DNA from: Burkholderia sp. BCC0506
GTDB taxonomy: Bacteria; Pseudomonadota; Gammaproteobacteria; Burkholderiales; Burkholderiaceae
Direction of reading: 5' to 3'
NCBI RefSeq assembly: GCF_902833145.1
Contig: NZ_CADFEN010000001.1
Span: 125,994 to 189,993, forward strand
DNA length: 64,000 nt
In this document: piece by piece, positions 18,901 to 29,021 of the stretch
Numbering within the stretch: the stretch's first letter is position 1
Layout of the letters: each line of letters begins with the position of its first letter
Position numbers and translations under genes: made by a program
The notes under the pieces: model-generated
What the model was told of the DNA's origin: nothing
Seen by the model: the letters and a program-made list of their open reading frames with translations, nothing else
Database searches by the model: none

Positions 18901-19737
18901 TCAGCGTTCTTCCGGATCGACCGCGGCCGCGGGCCGCCTGCGGATCTCGGAATCGAGGATCAACCGCCCGCGCAGCTTGCCCTTCATCCGCTTCACGTGC
19001 TTGGGCGCCTCGGTCATGTGCTCGACCATCAGCGCACGGACGCGCTCGGTATCGCGCTCGCGCGCGGCCTGCAGGATCGCCTTGTGAATCGATACGTTCG
19101 CTTCGCCGAAGCGCTTGTGCTCGGCGAGCGGCGTATCGTTCCGGAACTCGATCAACTGCCGGATCATCTCGTTGATCAGTTCGCAGCTGAAGCGCAGGAA
19201 CGGATTGGGATTCGCGGCCGCGAGGATGTCGTGGAACGTCGTGTCCTCCTGCCGCTGGCGCAGCATGTGGCCGCGATCGTGCACGCCCGAGCCGCCGTCG
19301 CAGCACGCGATGTTCGCTTCCAGCGCCGCGAAGTCGCGCTCGGTCAGGTGCGGCACGGCGCCGGCGGCCAGCTCGGGTTCGAGCAGCTTGCGCACCGTAT
19401 AGATGTCGTCGATCGTCACGTCCTTGAAGAACAGGTAGTTCTGCAGCAGCTGAAGCGTGCGGTCGAGCGGCACCTCGACGACCATCCCGCCGCCCGACGG
19501 CCCCGTCGTGACCTTGATGAGCCCCTGCACCTCGAGCGACTTCAGCGCCTCGCGGATCGTGCTCTTGCTCACCGCGTAGAGCTGCTGCAGCTCGGCCTCG
19601 CGCGGCAGGCGGTCGCCCGGCTTCAGGTCCTTCTCGGTGATCAGCCGCTTGATCTCCTCGGCGACGAGGTCGGCCCGCTTCGGCTGCTTGATTTCGACCG
19701 CGAGGCCCGCCCTGGCTCGGTCCATGACCATCTTCAC
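18901..19737 (-). CDS. GntR-family regulator, FadR/FCD type
   Basis: A 278-residue regulator. The winged helix occupies about residues 20-90 (LPREAELQQLYAVSKSTIREAL). The C-terminal helical FCD domain (about 105-240) binds acidic ligands through a metal site built from Asp/His residues, of which FHDILAAANPN is one part. It diverges from the Liv-type transporter operon across a 220-bp gap that holds a promoter and a 36-bp palindrome, so it most likely represses that operon and perhaps itself. Confidence 0.9.
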   Translation of the reverse strand: MKMVMDRARAGLAVEIKQPKRADLVAEEIKRLITEKDLKPGDRLPREAELQQLYAVSKSTIREALKSLEVQGLIKVTTGPSGGGMVVEVPLDRTLQLLQNYLFFKDVTIDDIYTVRKLLEPELAAGAVPHLTERDFAALEANIACCDGGSGVHDRGHMLRQRQEDTTFHDILAAANPNPFLRFSCELINEMIRQLIEFRNDTPLAEHKRFGEANVSIHKAILQAARERDTERVRALMVEHMTEAPKHVKRMKGKLRGRLILDSEIRRRPAAAVDPEER

Positions 19738-19810
19738 GACTCCTTTGTCTGGCTGCGCGCCGCGTCATCGTCGACGACCGGTCCCGGCGCGGGTACGGAA
19801 TTTTGCCTGA

Positions 19811-19839
19811 TTGACACCAATTTTGATCAACTCTAGCAT
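19811..19839 (+). promoter_or_regulatory. Promoter of the transporter/amidohydrolase operon
   Basis: TTGACA (19811-19816), a 17-bp spacer, and TAGCAT (19834-19839) form a strong sigma70 match pointing at the binding-protein gene. Transcription should begin near 19846, inside the 36-bp palindrome that starts 2 bp downstream. A separate TTGATCAA (19823-19830) lies inside the spacer and could be a further regulator contact. Confidence 0.65.
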
Positions 19840-19841
19840 CA

Positions 19842-19877
19842 GGTTCATTCTATTTATCATGATAAATAGAATGAACC
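19842..19877. promoter_or_regulatory. Perfect 36-bp palindrome, probable operator
   Basis: Two 18-nt arms, GGTTCATTCTATTTATCA and its exact reverse complement, meet without a spacer. The element is A/T-rich in a GC-rich neighbourhood and covers the predicted start of transcription of the seven-gene operon. It lies about 105 bp before the FadR-type gene on the other strand. A regulator bound here would block RNA polymerase directly. In RNA it would form a long 5' stem, so an RNA role is also possible. Confidence 0.7.
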
Positions 19878-19960
19878 GGCGGCGCGCAGCCAGCAAGGGC
19901 GTGGGCACGGTTTGGCAGTCGGTCGTATCGCGTGTGTCCCCCATCATGAGGAGCGTCAAC

Positions 19961-21169
19961 TTGAATCGCCGAGAACTGTTGAAACTGGCCGCGCTGTCGG
20001 CCGTGCCGGGCGCGCTCGGCAGCATGTCGTCCCGTGTCGCGTTCGCGCAGGGCGCGCCCATCCAGCTTGCCTGCCCGGTGCCGATGTCCGGCCCCTTCGC
20101 CGCCAACGGCAAGTACGCCGATCTCGGCATGCAGCTCGCGGTCAAGCAGTACGGCAAGGTGCTCGGCGCGCCGCTCACCTATACGGCGCTCGATACCGAG
20201 GGCAAGCCCGCGACGGCCGTGCGGCGTGTGCAGGAGATCGCGCAGCAGAAGGGCGTGCGTTTCTTCGCGGGCGGCATCCTGTCGTCCGAATCGCTGGCGA
20301 TGGGCAAGGAAGTGCAGAAGGCGGGCGGCGTGTTCATCACGACGGCCGGCGCGGACGAGATCACCGGCAAGGATTGCAACGCGGCGACGTTCCGCTGGTC
20401 GGTGCCGACCTTCGGTGCGATCGAGCAGACGGTGCGCCCGTTGATCCAGATGCTGCCGAAGGCGAAGCGCTGGTACACGATCACGCCGCAATACGTGTTC
20501 GGCGACGGCCTGCTGTCGGCCGCGAAGGCGGTCTTCAAGGAGAAGGGCATCGAGCACGTCGGCAACAGCTATCACTCGCTCGCCGAAAAGGAGTTCAGCG
20601 GCTACCTGACGAATGCGGCGGCCGCGCAGCCGGACGTGCTGCTGATCCTGAACTTCGGCTCGCAATCGTCGGACACGCTGCGCCAGGCCGTCAGCTTCGG
20701 GATGAAGCGCAACTGCACGATCCTGCTCGCGTGGGCGTCGGGGCTCGAGCAGTTCGAGGCGCTCGGCCCGGACATCTGCGACGGCGTGTATTTCGGCGCG
20801 CAGTACTGGCACGGCATCGATTCGCCGCTGAACCGCGATCTCGTGAAGCGCGCGAACGCCGCGTTCAACGCGAACCCGAACTACAGCCTCGCGGGCTCGT
20901 ACATCTGCTCGAAGATCCTGATCGACGCAATGGTGAAGGCCGGCAGCGCCGATCCGAAGAAGGTCGTCGCCGCGATGGAAGGGATGAAGTACGACGGCCT
21001 CACCGGCCCGGAGGAAATCCGCAAGGGTGACCACCAGGTGCTGAAGAACTACTACCTGCTGAAGGGCAAGCCGAAGAGCCGGATGAAGAACGCGGACGAC
21101 TATGCCGACATCGTCAGCTCCGGCCAGTCGTTCCTGCCGCTCGACAAGACGGGCTGCAAGCTCGCGTGA
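19961..21169 (+). CDS. Branched-chain-type ABC transporter substrate-binding protein
   Basis: A 402-residue periplasmic binding protein of the LivJ/urea-amide type. The TTG at 19961 is chosen because GAGGAG lies 7 bp upstream; an ATG at 19946 is in frame but has no such site. The N-terminus NRRELLKLAALSAVPGALG is a twin-arginine-like signal, suggesting export of a folded protein. IQLACPVPMSGPFAANG is the start of the mature type I fold. It leads a seven-gene operon: binding protein, two permeases, two ATPases, an amidohydrolase and an M81-type protein. The ligand is probably an amide or ureido compound, inferred from the last two genes. Confidence 0.9.
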   Translation: MNRRELLKLAALSAVPGALGSMSSRVAFAQGAPIQLACPVPMSGPFAANGKYADLGMQLAVKQYGKVLGAPLTYTALDTEGKPATAVRRVQEIAQQKGVRFFAGGILSSESLAMGKEVQKAGGVFITTAGADEITGKDCNAATFRWSVPTFGAIEQTVRPLIQMLPKAKRWYTITPQYVFGDGLLSAAKAVFKEKGIEHVGNSYHSLAEKEFSGYLTNAAAAQPDVLLILNFGSQSSDTLRQAVSFGMKRNCTILLAWASGLEQFEALGPDICDGVYFGAQYWHGIDSPLNRDLVKRANAAFNANPNYSLAGSYICSKILIDAMVKAGSADPKKVVAAMEGMKYDGLTGPEEIRKGDHQVLKNYYLLKGKPKSRMKNADDYADIVSSGQSFLPLDKTGCKLA

Positions 21170-21239
21170 CGCCGCGCATGCGTTCGCGGCGCCGCGCGCG
21201 CCGCGGGCGTCCGTTACCTTCCTTTCCGACACGGAAGCC

Positions 21240-22100
21240 ATGAACGTCTATCTGCTGCAGATCGTCAACGGCATCGGCGTGGGCATGCTGTATTTCCTGC
21301 TCGCCGTCGGCCTGTCGATCGTGTTCGGCCTGCTGCGCTTCGTGAACTTCGCTCACGGCGCGTTCTATCTGCTCGGCGCGTATCTCTGCTACCAGGCGCT
21401 GCAATGGTCGACGAATTTCTGGGTCGCGCTCGCGATCGTGCCGCTCGTGGTCGGCGCGTTCGCGTGGGGCGTCGAAAAGCTCGTGCTGCGCCATGTGTAC
21501 GCGCAGCAGCACGAATTCCACATCCTCGCGACGGTCGGGCTCGCGCTCGTGCTGCAGGAATGCGCGATCCTCGCGTGGGGGCCGCTCGGCGACAACGTGC
21601 CGCCGCCCGACGCGCTGAACGGCGTCGTGATCTGGGGCGGCTTCGTCTACCCGAAGTACCGGCTGTTCGTGATCGGGTTCACGGCCGTTCTCGCCGCGCT
21701 GCTGTGGTGGGTACTCGAAGGCACGCGGCTCGGCAGTACGGTGCGCGCGGGCAGCGAGTCGACGGAGATGGTGGCGCTGCTCGGCATCAACGTGACGCGC
21801 GTGTTCAGCCTCGTGTTCGCGCTCGGCGCGGCGACGGCCGCGCTGGCCGGCGTGCTCGCCGCGCCGATCCGCGGCGTCGATCCGTTCATGGGCATCGAGG
21901 CGCTCGGCGTCGCGTTCGTCGTGGTCGTCGTCGGCGGGATGGGGAATTTTCTCGGCGCGCTCGTCGGCGGGCTGCTGGTCGGCATCGTGCAGAGCCTGAT
22001 GAGCACGCTGTGGCCGGAAGGCGCGCGGCTGATGATCTACGTGGCGATGGCGGCCGTGCTGCTGCTGCGTCCGAACGGTTTGCTCGGGAGGGCCGCATGA
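21240..22100 (+). CDS. Branched-chain-type ABC permease (LivH family)
   Basis: A 286-residue inner-membrane permease with about eight hydrophobic segments. LSIVFGLLRFVNFAHGAFYLLGAY at the N-terminus is the LivH signature, and GMGNFLGALVGGLLVGI marks the C-terminal helices. The stop overlaps the start of the second permease (ATGA). It forms the channel with the LivM-type partner. Confidence 0.92.
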   Translation: MNVYLLQIVNGIGVGMLYFLLAVGLSIVFGLLRFVNFAHGAFYLLGAYLCYQALQWSTNFWVALAIVPLVVGAFAWGVEKLVLRHVYAQQHEFHILATVGLALVLQECAILAWGPLGDNVPPPDALNGVVIWGGFVYPKYRLFVIGFTAVLAALLWWVLEGTRLGSTVRAGSESTEMVALLGINVTRVFSLVFALGAATAALAGVLAAPIRGVDPFMGIEALGVAFVVVVVGGMGNFLGALVGGLLVGIVQSLMSTLWPEGARLMIYVAMAAVLLLRPNGLLGRAA

Positions 22101-23140
22101 TCGATTCATCGAAACCGCTGCCGCCGGGCGCGGCGGCGTCGCGACGCCTGCAGCCGTGGCGCGGCGTGCTGCAGCGGCCGGAAGGCTGGCTCGCGGCGGT
22201 GGCCGCGTGCGCGTTGCCGCTCGTGTTGAGTTCGGGCTCGCTCGCGACCGAAGTGCTGGTGTTCGCGCTCGCCGCGCTCGGCTGCAACCTGCTGCTCGGC
22301 TATACGGGGCTGTTGTCGTTCGGGCAGGGCATCTTCTTCGGGCTCGGCAGTTATGCGGCGGGGCTGGTGCTGACACGCGGCGTCGCATCCGTGACGGCCG
22401 CGCTGGCTGCTGCCGCGGTGCTCGGCGCGGTCGCGGCCGCACTCGTCGGCTGGTTCTCGATCCGGCAGCGCGGCACGTACTTCGTGATGCTGACGCTCGC
22501 GTTCGGGCAACTGTTCTACTTCCTCGCGTACACGACGCCGGACGTGACGGGCGGCGACAACGGGCTACTCGACATCCCGCGCCCCGCGCTCGCCGCATTC
22601 GGGCATCCGCTCGTCCCGCTCGATTCGCCGTGGCGCTACTACGGCTTCGTCGCGGTGCTGTTCGTCGCGGTGTTCTGGCTGCTGCTGCGCGTGTCGCGCT
22701 CGGTGTTCGGCCGCACGCTGCTCGCGATTCGCGACAACGAGGCGCGCGCGGCGGCGGCCGGCTACGACGTGAAGCGCTTCAAGCTGGCCGCGTTCGTGAT
22801 CTCGGGCGCGGTCACGGGCCTCGCCGGCGCGCTGCACGCGCTGATGACGGGCATCGCACCGCTGTCGAACATCGACTATCACACGAGCGAGATGATCCTC
22901 GTGATGACGGTGATCGGCGGCACGGGCAACCTGTTCGCGTCGGTGCTCGGCGCGGCGTTCTACGTGCTGTTCGCGGACTGGCTGTCGACGCTGTGGCCGC
23001 GCTGGCTGCTGCTGCTCGGCCTCGTGCTGATCGCGGTCAGCCTGTTCATGCAGCGCGGGTTGTGGGGGCTGGGCGAACGCATCGCGGCGTCGCTGCGGCG
23101 TGGCGATCGCACGGTGGTCACGGTCAAGGAGCGGCAATGA
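22097..23140 (+). CDS. Branched-chain-type ABC permease (LivM family)
   Basis: A 347-residue inner-membrane permease. CNLLLGYTGLLSFGQGIFFGLG in the N-terminal third and AIRDNEARAAAAGYDVKRFK in the cytoplasmic loop are hallmarks of LivM. Both ends overlap neighbouring genes by 4 bp, so it is translationally coupled in the operon. Confidence 0.92.
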   Translation: MIDSSKPLPPGAAASRRLQPWRGVLQRPEGWLAAVAACALPLVLSSGSLATEVLVFALAALGCNLLLGYTGLLSFGQGIFFGLGSYAAGLVLTRGVASVTAALAAAAVLGAVAAALVGWFSIRQRGTYFVMLTLAFGQLFYFLAYTTPDVTGGDNGLLDIPRPALAAFGHPLVPLDSPWRYYGFVAVLFVAVFWLLLRVSRSVFGRTLLAIRDNEARAAAAGYDVKRFKLAAFVISGAVTGLAGALHALMTGIAPLSNIDYHTSEMILVMTVIGGTGNLFASVLGAAFYVLFADWLSTLWPRWLLLLGLVLIAVSLFMQRGLWGLGERIAASLRRGDRTVVTVKERQ

Positions 23141-23900
23141 GCGAAGCGATTCTCGAAGCGCGCGGCGTCGTCAAGCGCTACGGCAAGTTCACCGCGCTGG
23201 GCGGCGTCGATCTGCGCATCATGCCGCGCACCGTGCATTCGGTGATCGGCCCGAACGGCGCGGGCAAGACGACGCTGTTCCATACGCTGACCGGCACGTT
23301 GCCGATCACGTCCGGCTCGATCCTGTTCGACGGCCACGACGTGTCGCACGAACCCGATCACAAGCGCGTGCGGCGCGGCATCGCGCGCTCGTTCCAGGTG
23401 ACGAGCCTGTTTCCGAACCTGAGCGTGCGCGAGAACCTGCGCGTCGCCGCACAGGGCGTCGAATCGCGGCGGGCGCTGAATCCGTGGGCGCCGCCTCGCG
23501 GGGCGCTCGCGCAAGACGGCATCATCGACGACGTCCTCGAGCGGCTCGGCCTGCAGCGCTTCGCCGAGACGGCGTCCGGCGCGCTGTCGCATGGCCAGCA
23601 GCGCCGGCTCGAGGTCGGCATGGCGCTGGCCGCGCGCCCGCGTGCGATCTTCCTCGACGAGCCGACGTCGGGCATGGGCATCGACGATCTCGACGACATG
23701 AAGGCGCTGATCCGCGGCCTGCGCGACGACTACACGGTCGTGCTGATCGAACACAACATGGGGATCGTGATGGACATCTCGGACACGATCACGGTGATGC
23801 AGCAGGGGCGCGTGCTGGTCGAAGGCACGCCCGACGCGATTCGCGGCGACGCGCGCGTGCGCAGCGCCTATCTCGGCAACATGATCACCGGAGGCCGCGC

Positions 23901-23904
<4 letters not shown>
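23137..23904 (+). CDS. Branched-chain-type ABC ATPase (LivG family)
   Basis: A 255-residue ATPase. Walker A is GPNGAGKT near 38-45. Features typical of LivG and UrtD are GIARSFQVTSLFPNLSVREN at the Q-loop and the signature LSHGQQRRLEVG, whose SHGQ replaces SGGQ as in many urea/branched-chain ATPases. Walker B reads AIFLDEPTSGMG. It overlaps LivM and LivF genes by 4 bp each. Confidence 0.92.
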
Positions 23905-24602
<698 letters not shown>

Positions 24603-24636
24603 GCGCCGCGCCCTGTCAATGCGAGGAATGGCAACG

Positions 24637-25926
24637 ATGCAAGTACAGGATTTGACTCCGGGCGTCGCGGCGTCCGGCTTGCGCGTCGACGGCGCGCGGC
24701 TGTGGGACAGCCTGATGCGTCTCGCGCGGATCGGCGCGACCGACAAGGGCGGCGTGTGCCGTCTCGCGCTCACCGAGCTCGATCGCGACGCGCGCGACCT
24801 GTTCGTCACCTGGGCGAAGGCAATCGGCTGCACGGTGCGCGTGGATGCGATCGGCAATATCTTCGCGCGGCGCGCGGGCGAACGGGACGACCTGCCGCCC
24901 GTGACGACGGGCAGCCATATCGACACGCAGCCCACTGGCGGCAAGTTCGACGGCAACTACGGCGTGCTGGCCGGCCTCGAGGTGCTGCGTACGCTCGACG
25001 ACGCCGGGGTGCGCACGCGTGCGCCGCTCGAGGTGGCCGTCTGGACCAACGAGGAAGGGTCGCGCTTCGTCCCGGTGATGATGGGTTCCGGCGTGTTCGC
25101 GGGCGCATTCACGCTCGACCATGCACTCGCGCAATGCGACCGCGACGGCGTGTCGGTGCGCGACGCGCTGGCCGCGATCGGCTATGCGGGCAGTGCGGAC
25201 GAGGGGCATGGCGCGCATCCGGTCGGCGCGTATTTCGAAGCGCATATCGAACAGGGGCCGGTGCTGGAAGCGCACGACACGACGATCGGCGTGGTCGAGG
25301 GCGCGCTCGGACAGCGCTGGTACGACGTGACCGTCCACGGGATGGAGGCGCATGCGGGCCCCACGCCGATGGAGTTGCGGCGCGATGCGCTGCTGGTCGC
25401 GGCCGATCTCGTGCGAGCGGTGAACGGCATCGCGCGCGCGCATCCGCCGCACGGCCGCGGCACGGTCGGCTGGGTCGACGTGCATCCGAATTCGCGCAAC
25501 GTGATTCCCGGCCGCGTGACGCTGACCGTCGACCTGCGCGCGGCCGACGACGCGACGCTGACGGCGATGGATACGGAATTGCGTGCGGCATGCGCGGACC
25601 TGGGCGCGGCGGCCGGGATGCGGATCGACATCGAGCCGGTCGTGTATTTTCCGCCGCAGCCGTTCGATCCGGCGCTGGTCGAGCAGGTTCGCGCCGGCGC
25701 GCGCGCACTCGGGCTGTCGTCGATGAACGTGATCAGCGGCGCGGGCCACGATGCGGTGTATCTCGCGCGCGTCGCGCCGACCGCGATGATCTTCGTGCCG
25801 TGCAAGGACGGCATCAGCCACAACGAGATCGAAGATGCCGATCCGGTGCATCTGGAGGCCGGCTGCAACGTGCTGCTGCACGCGATGCTCGGCGCTGCCG
25901 GGATCGCGGAGGGCGCTGCCCGATGA
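24637..25926 (+). CDS. Zn-dependent amidohydrolase, N-carbamoyl-L-amino acid/allantoate type (M20)
   Basis: A 429-residue M20-family hydrolase that cleaves an amide or carbamoyl bond next to an amino acid. Metal ligands and catalytic residues are recognisable: GSHIDTQPTGGKFDG (His94 and the following Asp), WTNEEGSRF (catalytic and bridging Glu), HIEQGPVLE and GAGHDAVYLA. The ATG at 24637 is preferred over 24619 and 24628 because GAGGAA lies 8 bp before it. It follows a Liv-type transporter and overlaps an M81-type gene, so it probably acts on the imported compound. Carbamoylase, ureidopropionase and allantoate amidohydrolase cannot be told apart by eye. Confidence 0.88.
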   Translation: MQVQDLTPGVAASGLRVDGARLWDSLMRLARIGATDKGGVCRLALTELDRDARDLFVTWAKAIGCTVRVDAIGNIFARRAGERDDLPPVTTGSHIDTQPTGGKFDGNYGVLAGLEVLRTLDDAGVRTRAPLEVAVWTNEEGSRFVPVMMGSGVFAGAFTLDHALAQCDRDGVSVRDALAAIGYAGSADEGHGAHPVGAYFEAHIEQGPVLEAHDTTIGVVEGALGQRWYDVTVHGMEAHAGPTPMELRRDALLVAADLVRAVNGIARAHPPHGRGTVGWVDVHPNSRNVIPGRVTLTVDLRAADDATLTAMDTELRAACADLGAAAGMRIDIEPVVYFPPQPFDPALVEQVRAGARALGLSSMNVISGAGHDAVYLARVAPTAMIFVPCKDGISHNEIEDADPVHLEAGCNVLLHAMLGAAGIAEGAAR

Positions 25927-27425
25927 AGATCCTGATCGCCCGGATGAACCACGAGACCAATACGTTCTCGCCGGTGCCGACGCCGCTCGCCGCGTTCGGC
26001 CGCAACGGCCCTGACTGGGGCGACGACGCGTATCGCGCGAATCGCGGAATGCGTACCGCGATGGCCGCGTTCATCGACGCCGCCGAGCGCGCGGGCGCCG
26101 ACATCGTGACGCCCGTGTCGGCGGCCGCGAACCCGAGCGGGCCGGTCGCGGCCGACGCGTATACGGCGATCTGCGATGCGATCGTCGCGGCGGCGCCCGG
26201 CTGCGACGCGGTGATGCTCGACCTGCACGGCGCGATGGTCGCCGAGCAGAGCGCGGACGGCGAGGGCGACCTGCTCGCGCGCGTGCGCGCCGCGCTGCCC
26301 GATGCGCCGATCGCGGTCGCGCTCGACCTGCATGCGAACGTCACGCAGAAGATGATCGACAACGCAGACGTGATCGTCAGTTTCAAGACCTATCCGCACG
26401 TCGACATGTATGAGACGGGCGACCACGCGGCGCGGCTGCTGCTCGACCGGCTGCACGGCCGCGCGCGGCCCGTGCTCGCGTGGCGGCAGCCGCCGCTGAT
26501 GACGTCGACGCTGCGCAGCGCGAGCGCCGAAGGCGCGATGCGGCGCGCGGTGGAGGCCGCGCGCGCGGCCGAGGCTGAAGGGATGCTCGCGGTGTCGATC
26601 CTGCCCGGCTTCTCGCTCGCGGATATTCCCGCGCCGTGCATCAGCGTGGTCGTGGTGGCCGACGGCGACCGCGCCGCGGCCGACGCGGTGGCCGAGCGCA
26701 TCGCGCGGCAGATCTGGGATGCGCGCGACGAATTCGTCTATCGCAGCGCGCCGCTCGCCGAATCGGTCGCGCAGGCCGCCGCGCTCGCCCACGGCGCGAG
26801 CCGCCCGGTACTGATGCTCGATCACGGCGACAACTGCATGTCGGGCGGCCCGTGCGACACGATGGACCTGCTCGAAGCCGCGCTCGCGCATGGGCTCGAC
26901 GGGATCGTCAGCGGGCCGTTGTGCGACCCCGAAGCCGTCGCGGCGCTGATCGACGCGGGCGTCGGTGCAACCGTCACGGTGCCGGTCGGCAATCGGCTGC
27001 CGTCGCACGGCGGCGTGCGGCGCGAACCGTTTCGCGCGACGGGCATCGTGCGCGCGATCACCGACGGCGAATACGTGATCACGGGGCCGACGTACACCGG
27101 GCAGCGTGCGTACATGGGGCGTGCGGCCGTGCTCGACATCGGCACGGCCACGCTCGTCGTCACCGAGCGCACGCAGGAGCCGTGGGATCTCGGCGTGTTC
27201 GAGAGCGTGGGCGTCGATCCACGCCGGGCGCGCTTCCTGCTGCTGAAGTCGCGGATGTATTGCCGGCCGGTGTTCGTGCCGATCGCGGCCGCGCTGGTCG
27301 AATGCGACAGCCGGGGCGTGACCGGTTCGGATTTCGGGCTGTTCCGCTACGAGCGGCTCGCGCGGCCGGTCTATCCGCTCGACGACGTCGTCGCGTGGTC
27401 GTCGGGCACGCGTCGCACGGATTGA
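25923..27425 (+). CDS. M81 family (MlrC-like) metallopeptidase-type protein
   Basis: A 500-residue member of the M81 family, named after MlrC of microcystin degradation. Family motifs are the N-terminal RMNHETNTFSP, MLDLHGAMV near 98-106, DLHANVT near 138-144, KTYPHVDMYETG near 158-169, and the C-terminal LDHGDNCMSGGPCDTM. The His and Asp residues in these motifs are the presumed metal ligands. Most M81 proteins have unknown substrates and are found, as here, with peptide or amide transporters and hydrolases. It overlaps the amidohydrolase by 4 bp and ends the operon. Confidence 0.88.
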   Translation: MKILIARMNHETNTFSPVPTPLAAFGRNGPDWGDDAYRANRGMRTAMAAFIDAAERAGADIVTPVSAAANPSGPVAADAYTAICDAIVAAAPGCDAVMLDLHGAMVAEQSADGEGDLLARVRAALPDAPIAVALDLHANVTQKMIDNADVIVSFKTYPHVDMYETGDHAARLLLDRLHGRARPVLAWRQPPLMTSTLRSASAEGAMRRAVEAARAAEAEGMLAVSILPGFSLADIPAPCISVVVVADGDRAAADAVAERIARQIWDARDEFVYRSAPLAESVAQAAALAHGASRPVLMLDHGDNCMSGGPCDTMDLLEAALAHGLDGIVSGPLCDPEAVAALIDAGVGATVTVPVGNRLPSHGGVRREPFRATGIVRAITDGEYVITGPTYTGQRAYMGRAAVLDIGTATLVVTERTQEPWDLGVFESVGVDPRRARFLLLKSRMYCRPVFVPIAAALVECDSRGVTGSDFGLFRYERLARPVYPLDDVVAWSSGTRRTD

Positions 27426-27552
27426 CGGAATCGAACCGGGAGCGAGACGCCGGGTCGGCCCGCTTTCGGGCATCATCCGATGGCGCCGGCCCGTCGGGCA
27501 GCAGGGCCGGGCAATCCATTGCGTCCGCAACCGATCCGGAGAACCGACCGCC

Positions 27553-28740
27553 ATGCATTCGAATCCTTTCCGCCTGCGCAGCGCGCGCCTGCTCGCCGCG
27601 CTGACCCTCGCCACGACCGCCGTTGCCGTGCATGCCGCCGACTGGATCGTGTCCGGCAACGACGGCAAGTACCAGCGCGTCGAGGGCCGCGACACCTATC
27701 TGCCTTCTCCGCCCGCCGACACGCTGACGTTGCTCGACGCCAGCACGTTCCCGCCGAAAGTCGCGCTGCAGGTCGACGTCGAGAACGGTATCCAGGGGCC
27801 GCCGCAGGCCGTCGCGATCACGCCCGACGCCAAGCTTGCGCTGGTCGGCGCGCCGACGCGCTATGACACGGCCGCGAAGCAGCTCGTATTCGATACGTTT
27901 CTACAAGTCGTGAATCTCGACGGCGCACCGCCCGCGATCACGCGCATCGAGCTCGGCACGCATCCGCAAGGGATCGCGATCGACCGCTCGGGCCGGCTCG
28001 CGCTCGCCGCCAATGTCGACGGCAGCGTGTCGATCCTGCGCATCGACGGCGCGCAGGTGACGCTCGACGGCAACCTGAAGATCGGCAAGAAGCGGCTGGC
28101 CGGGATCAGTTTCACGCATGACGGCAAGCATGCGCTCGTGTCGCTGCGCGACGAGCAGGGCATCGCGGTGCTGAACGTCGACGACGGCAAGGTGACCGAC
28201 AGCGGCGCGCGCCTGAGCACGGGCGTCGCGCCCTACACGATCGACGTGTCGAGCGACGGCCGCTGGGCCGTCGTCAGCAACGTCGGGCTCGCCGGGCTGC
28301 CGGGTTACACCGGCACGCTCGCGGGCGACGCCGATTCGGTCGCGCTGATCGACGTGTCGCGCGTGCCGTTCCGCACGGTCCAGTACCTGACGGTGCCGTC
28401 GCTGCCGGAAGGCGTCGCGATCTCGCCGAACGGAAAATGGATCGCGGTGCAGGCGATGGACGGCTCGAACCTGACGGCCGACAACCCGGGCCGCCACAAG
28501 CGCGGCAAGGTGCTGCTGTTCGAGATCCGCGACGGGCAAGCCGTGAAGGTGAACGAGGTGCCGGGCGGCGAAGCCGCGCAGGGCATCGCGTTTACCGCCG
28601 ACAGCCGGCACGTGATCGTGCAGTTCAACGTCGAACGGCAGCTTGCGCTGTATGCGGTCGACGGCGGCAAGTTGCGCGATACGGGCAAGCGGATCGCGTT
28701 GACGGGCGGGCCGTCTTCGTTGAGGACGTTGCCGCGCTGA
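27553..28740 (+). CDS. Exported YncE-like beta-propeller protein
   Basis: A 395-residue protein with a signal peptide ending near residue 29 (AVAVHAA). The rest is a series of 40-50-residue blade repeats (for example GTHPQGIAIDRSGRLALAAN, then SLPEGVAISPNGKWIAVQ), the pattern of seven-bladed lactonase/YncE-type propellers. No catalytic residues are recognisable. Such periplasmic propellers are often linked to metal or DNA binding or to quinoprotein systems; no partner gene is adjacent. It begins 127 bp after the M81 gene and is probably a separate unit. Confidence 0.82.
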   Translation: MHSNPFRLRSARLLAALTLATTAVAVHAADWIVSGNDGKYQRVEGRDTYLPSPPADTLTLLDASTFPPKVALQVDVENGIQGPPQAVAITPDAKLALVGAPTRYDTAAKQLVFDTFLQVVNLDGAPPAITRIELGTHPQGIAIDRSGRLALAANVDGSVSILRIDGAQVTLDGNLKIGKKRLAGISFTHDGKHALVSLRDEQGIAVLNVDDGKVTDSGARLSTGVAPYTIDVSSDGRWAVVSNVGLAGLPGYTGTLAGDADSVALIDVSRVPFRTVQYLTVPSLPEGVAISPNGKWIAVQAMDGSNLTADNPGRHKRGKVLLFEIRDGQAVKVNEVPGGEAAQGIAFTADSRHVIVQFNVERQLALYAVDGGKLRDTGKRIALTGGPSSLRTLPR

Positions 28741-28886
28741 CGCGCGTCGCGGCGCTTGTTCGCGGCTCGTGGGTCAGCCGTGAGACGGTGGAATACATCA
28801 TCGCGCGGCGCGACGAAGCGTCGTGGGCCGCGCAAGCCGGCGGCGCCGATCGCGACGAAACGTACGCGGGCCGTCCGGCCGCGCCC

Positions 28887-29021
28887 TTACGGACGCAGCA
28901 GATCGAATCCGCCGAATACCACGACACCGCTGAGCACGATCATCGCGACGGAGTGCTGGCCGAAGTAGAGAATCGCGGCGGCGAGCCACGTCGTGATGCA
29001 GAAGGCGCCGATGCGGGCCAT
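28887..29021 (-). CDS. 44-residue membrane protein
   Basis: A short frame starting at 29021 with GAGGA 8 bp upstream. The product, beginning MARIGAFCITTWLAAAILYFG, is almost entirely hydrophobic, with one or two membrane helices and a polar C-terminus (FDLLRP). Hydrophobicity and the ribosome site support translation. No family is recognised. Confidence 0.5.
   Translation of the reverse strand: MARIGAFCITTWLAAAILYFGQHSVAMIVLSGVVVFGGFDLLRP

Noticed and set aside
19811-19960. Possible N-terminal extension of the binding protein from upstream starts
   Set aside because: The extension would be encoded by the promoter and the palindrome, and would bury the Tat-like signal. The TTG at 19961 with GAGGAG upstream fits better.
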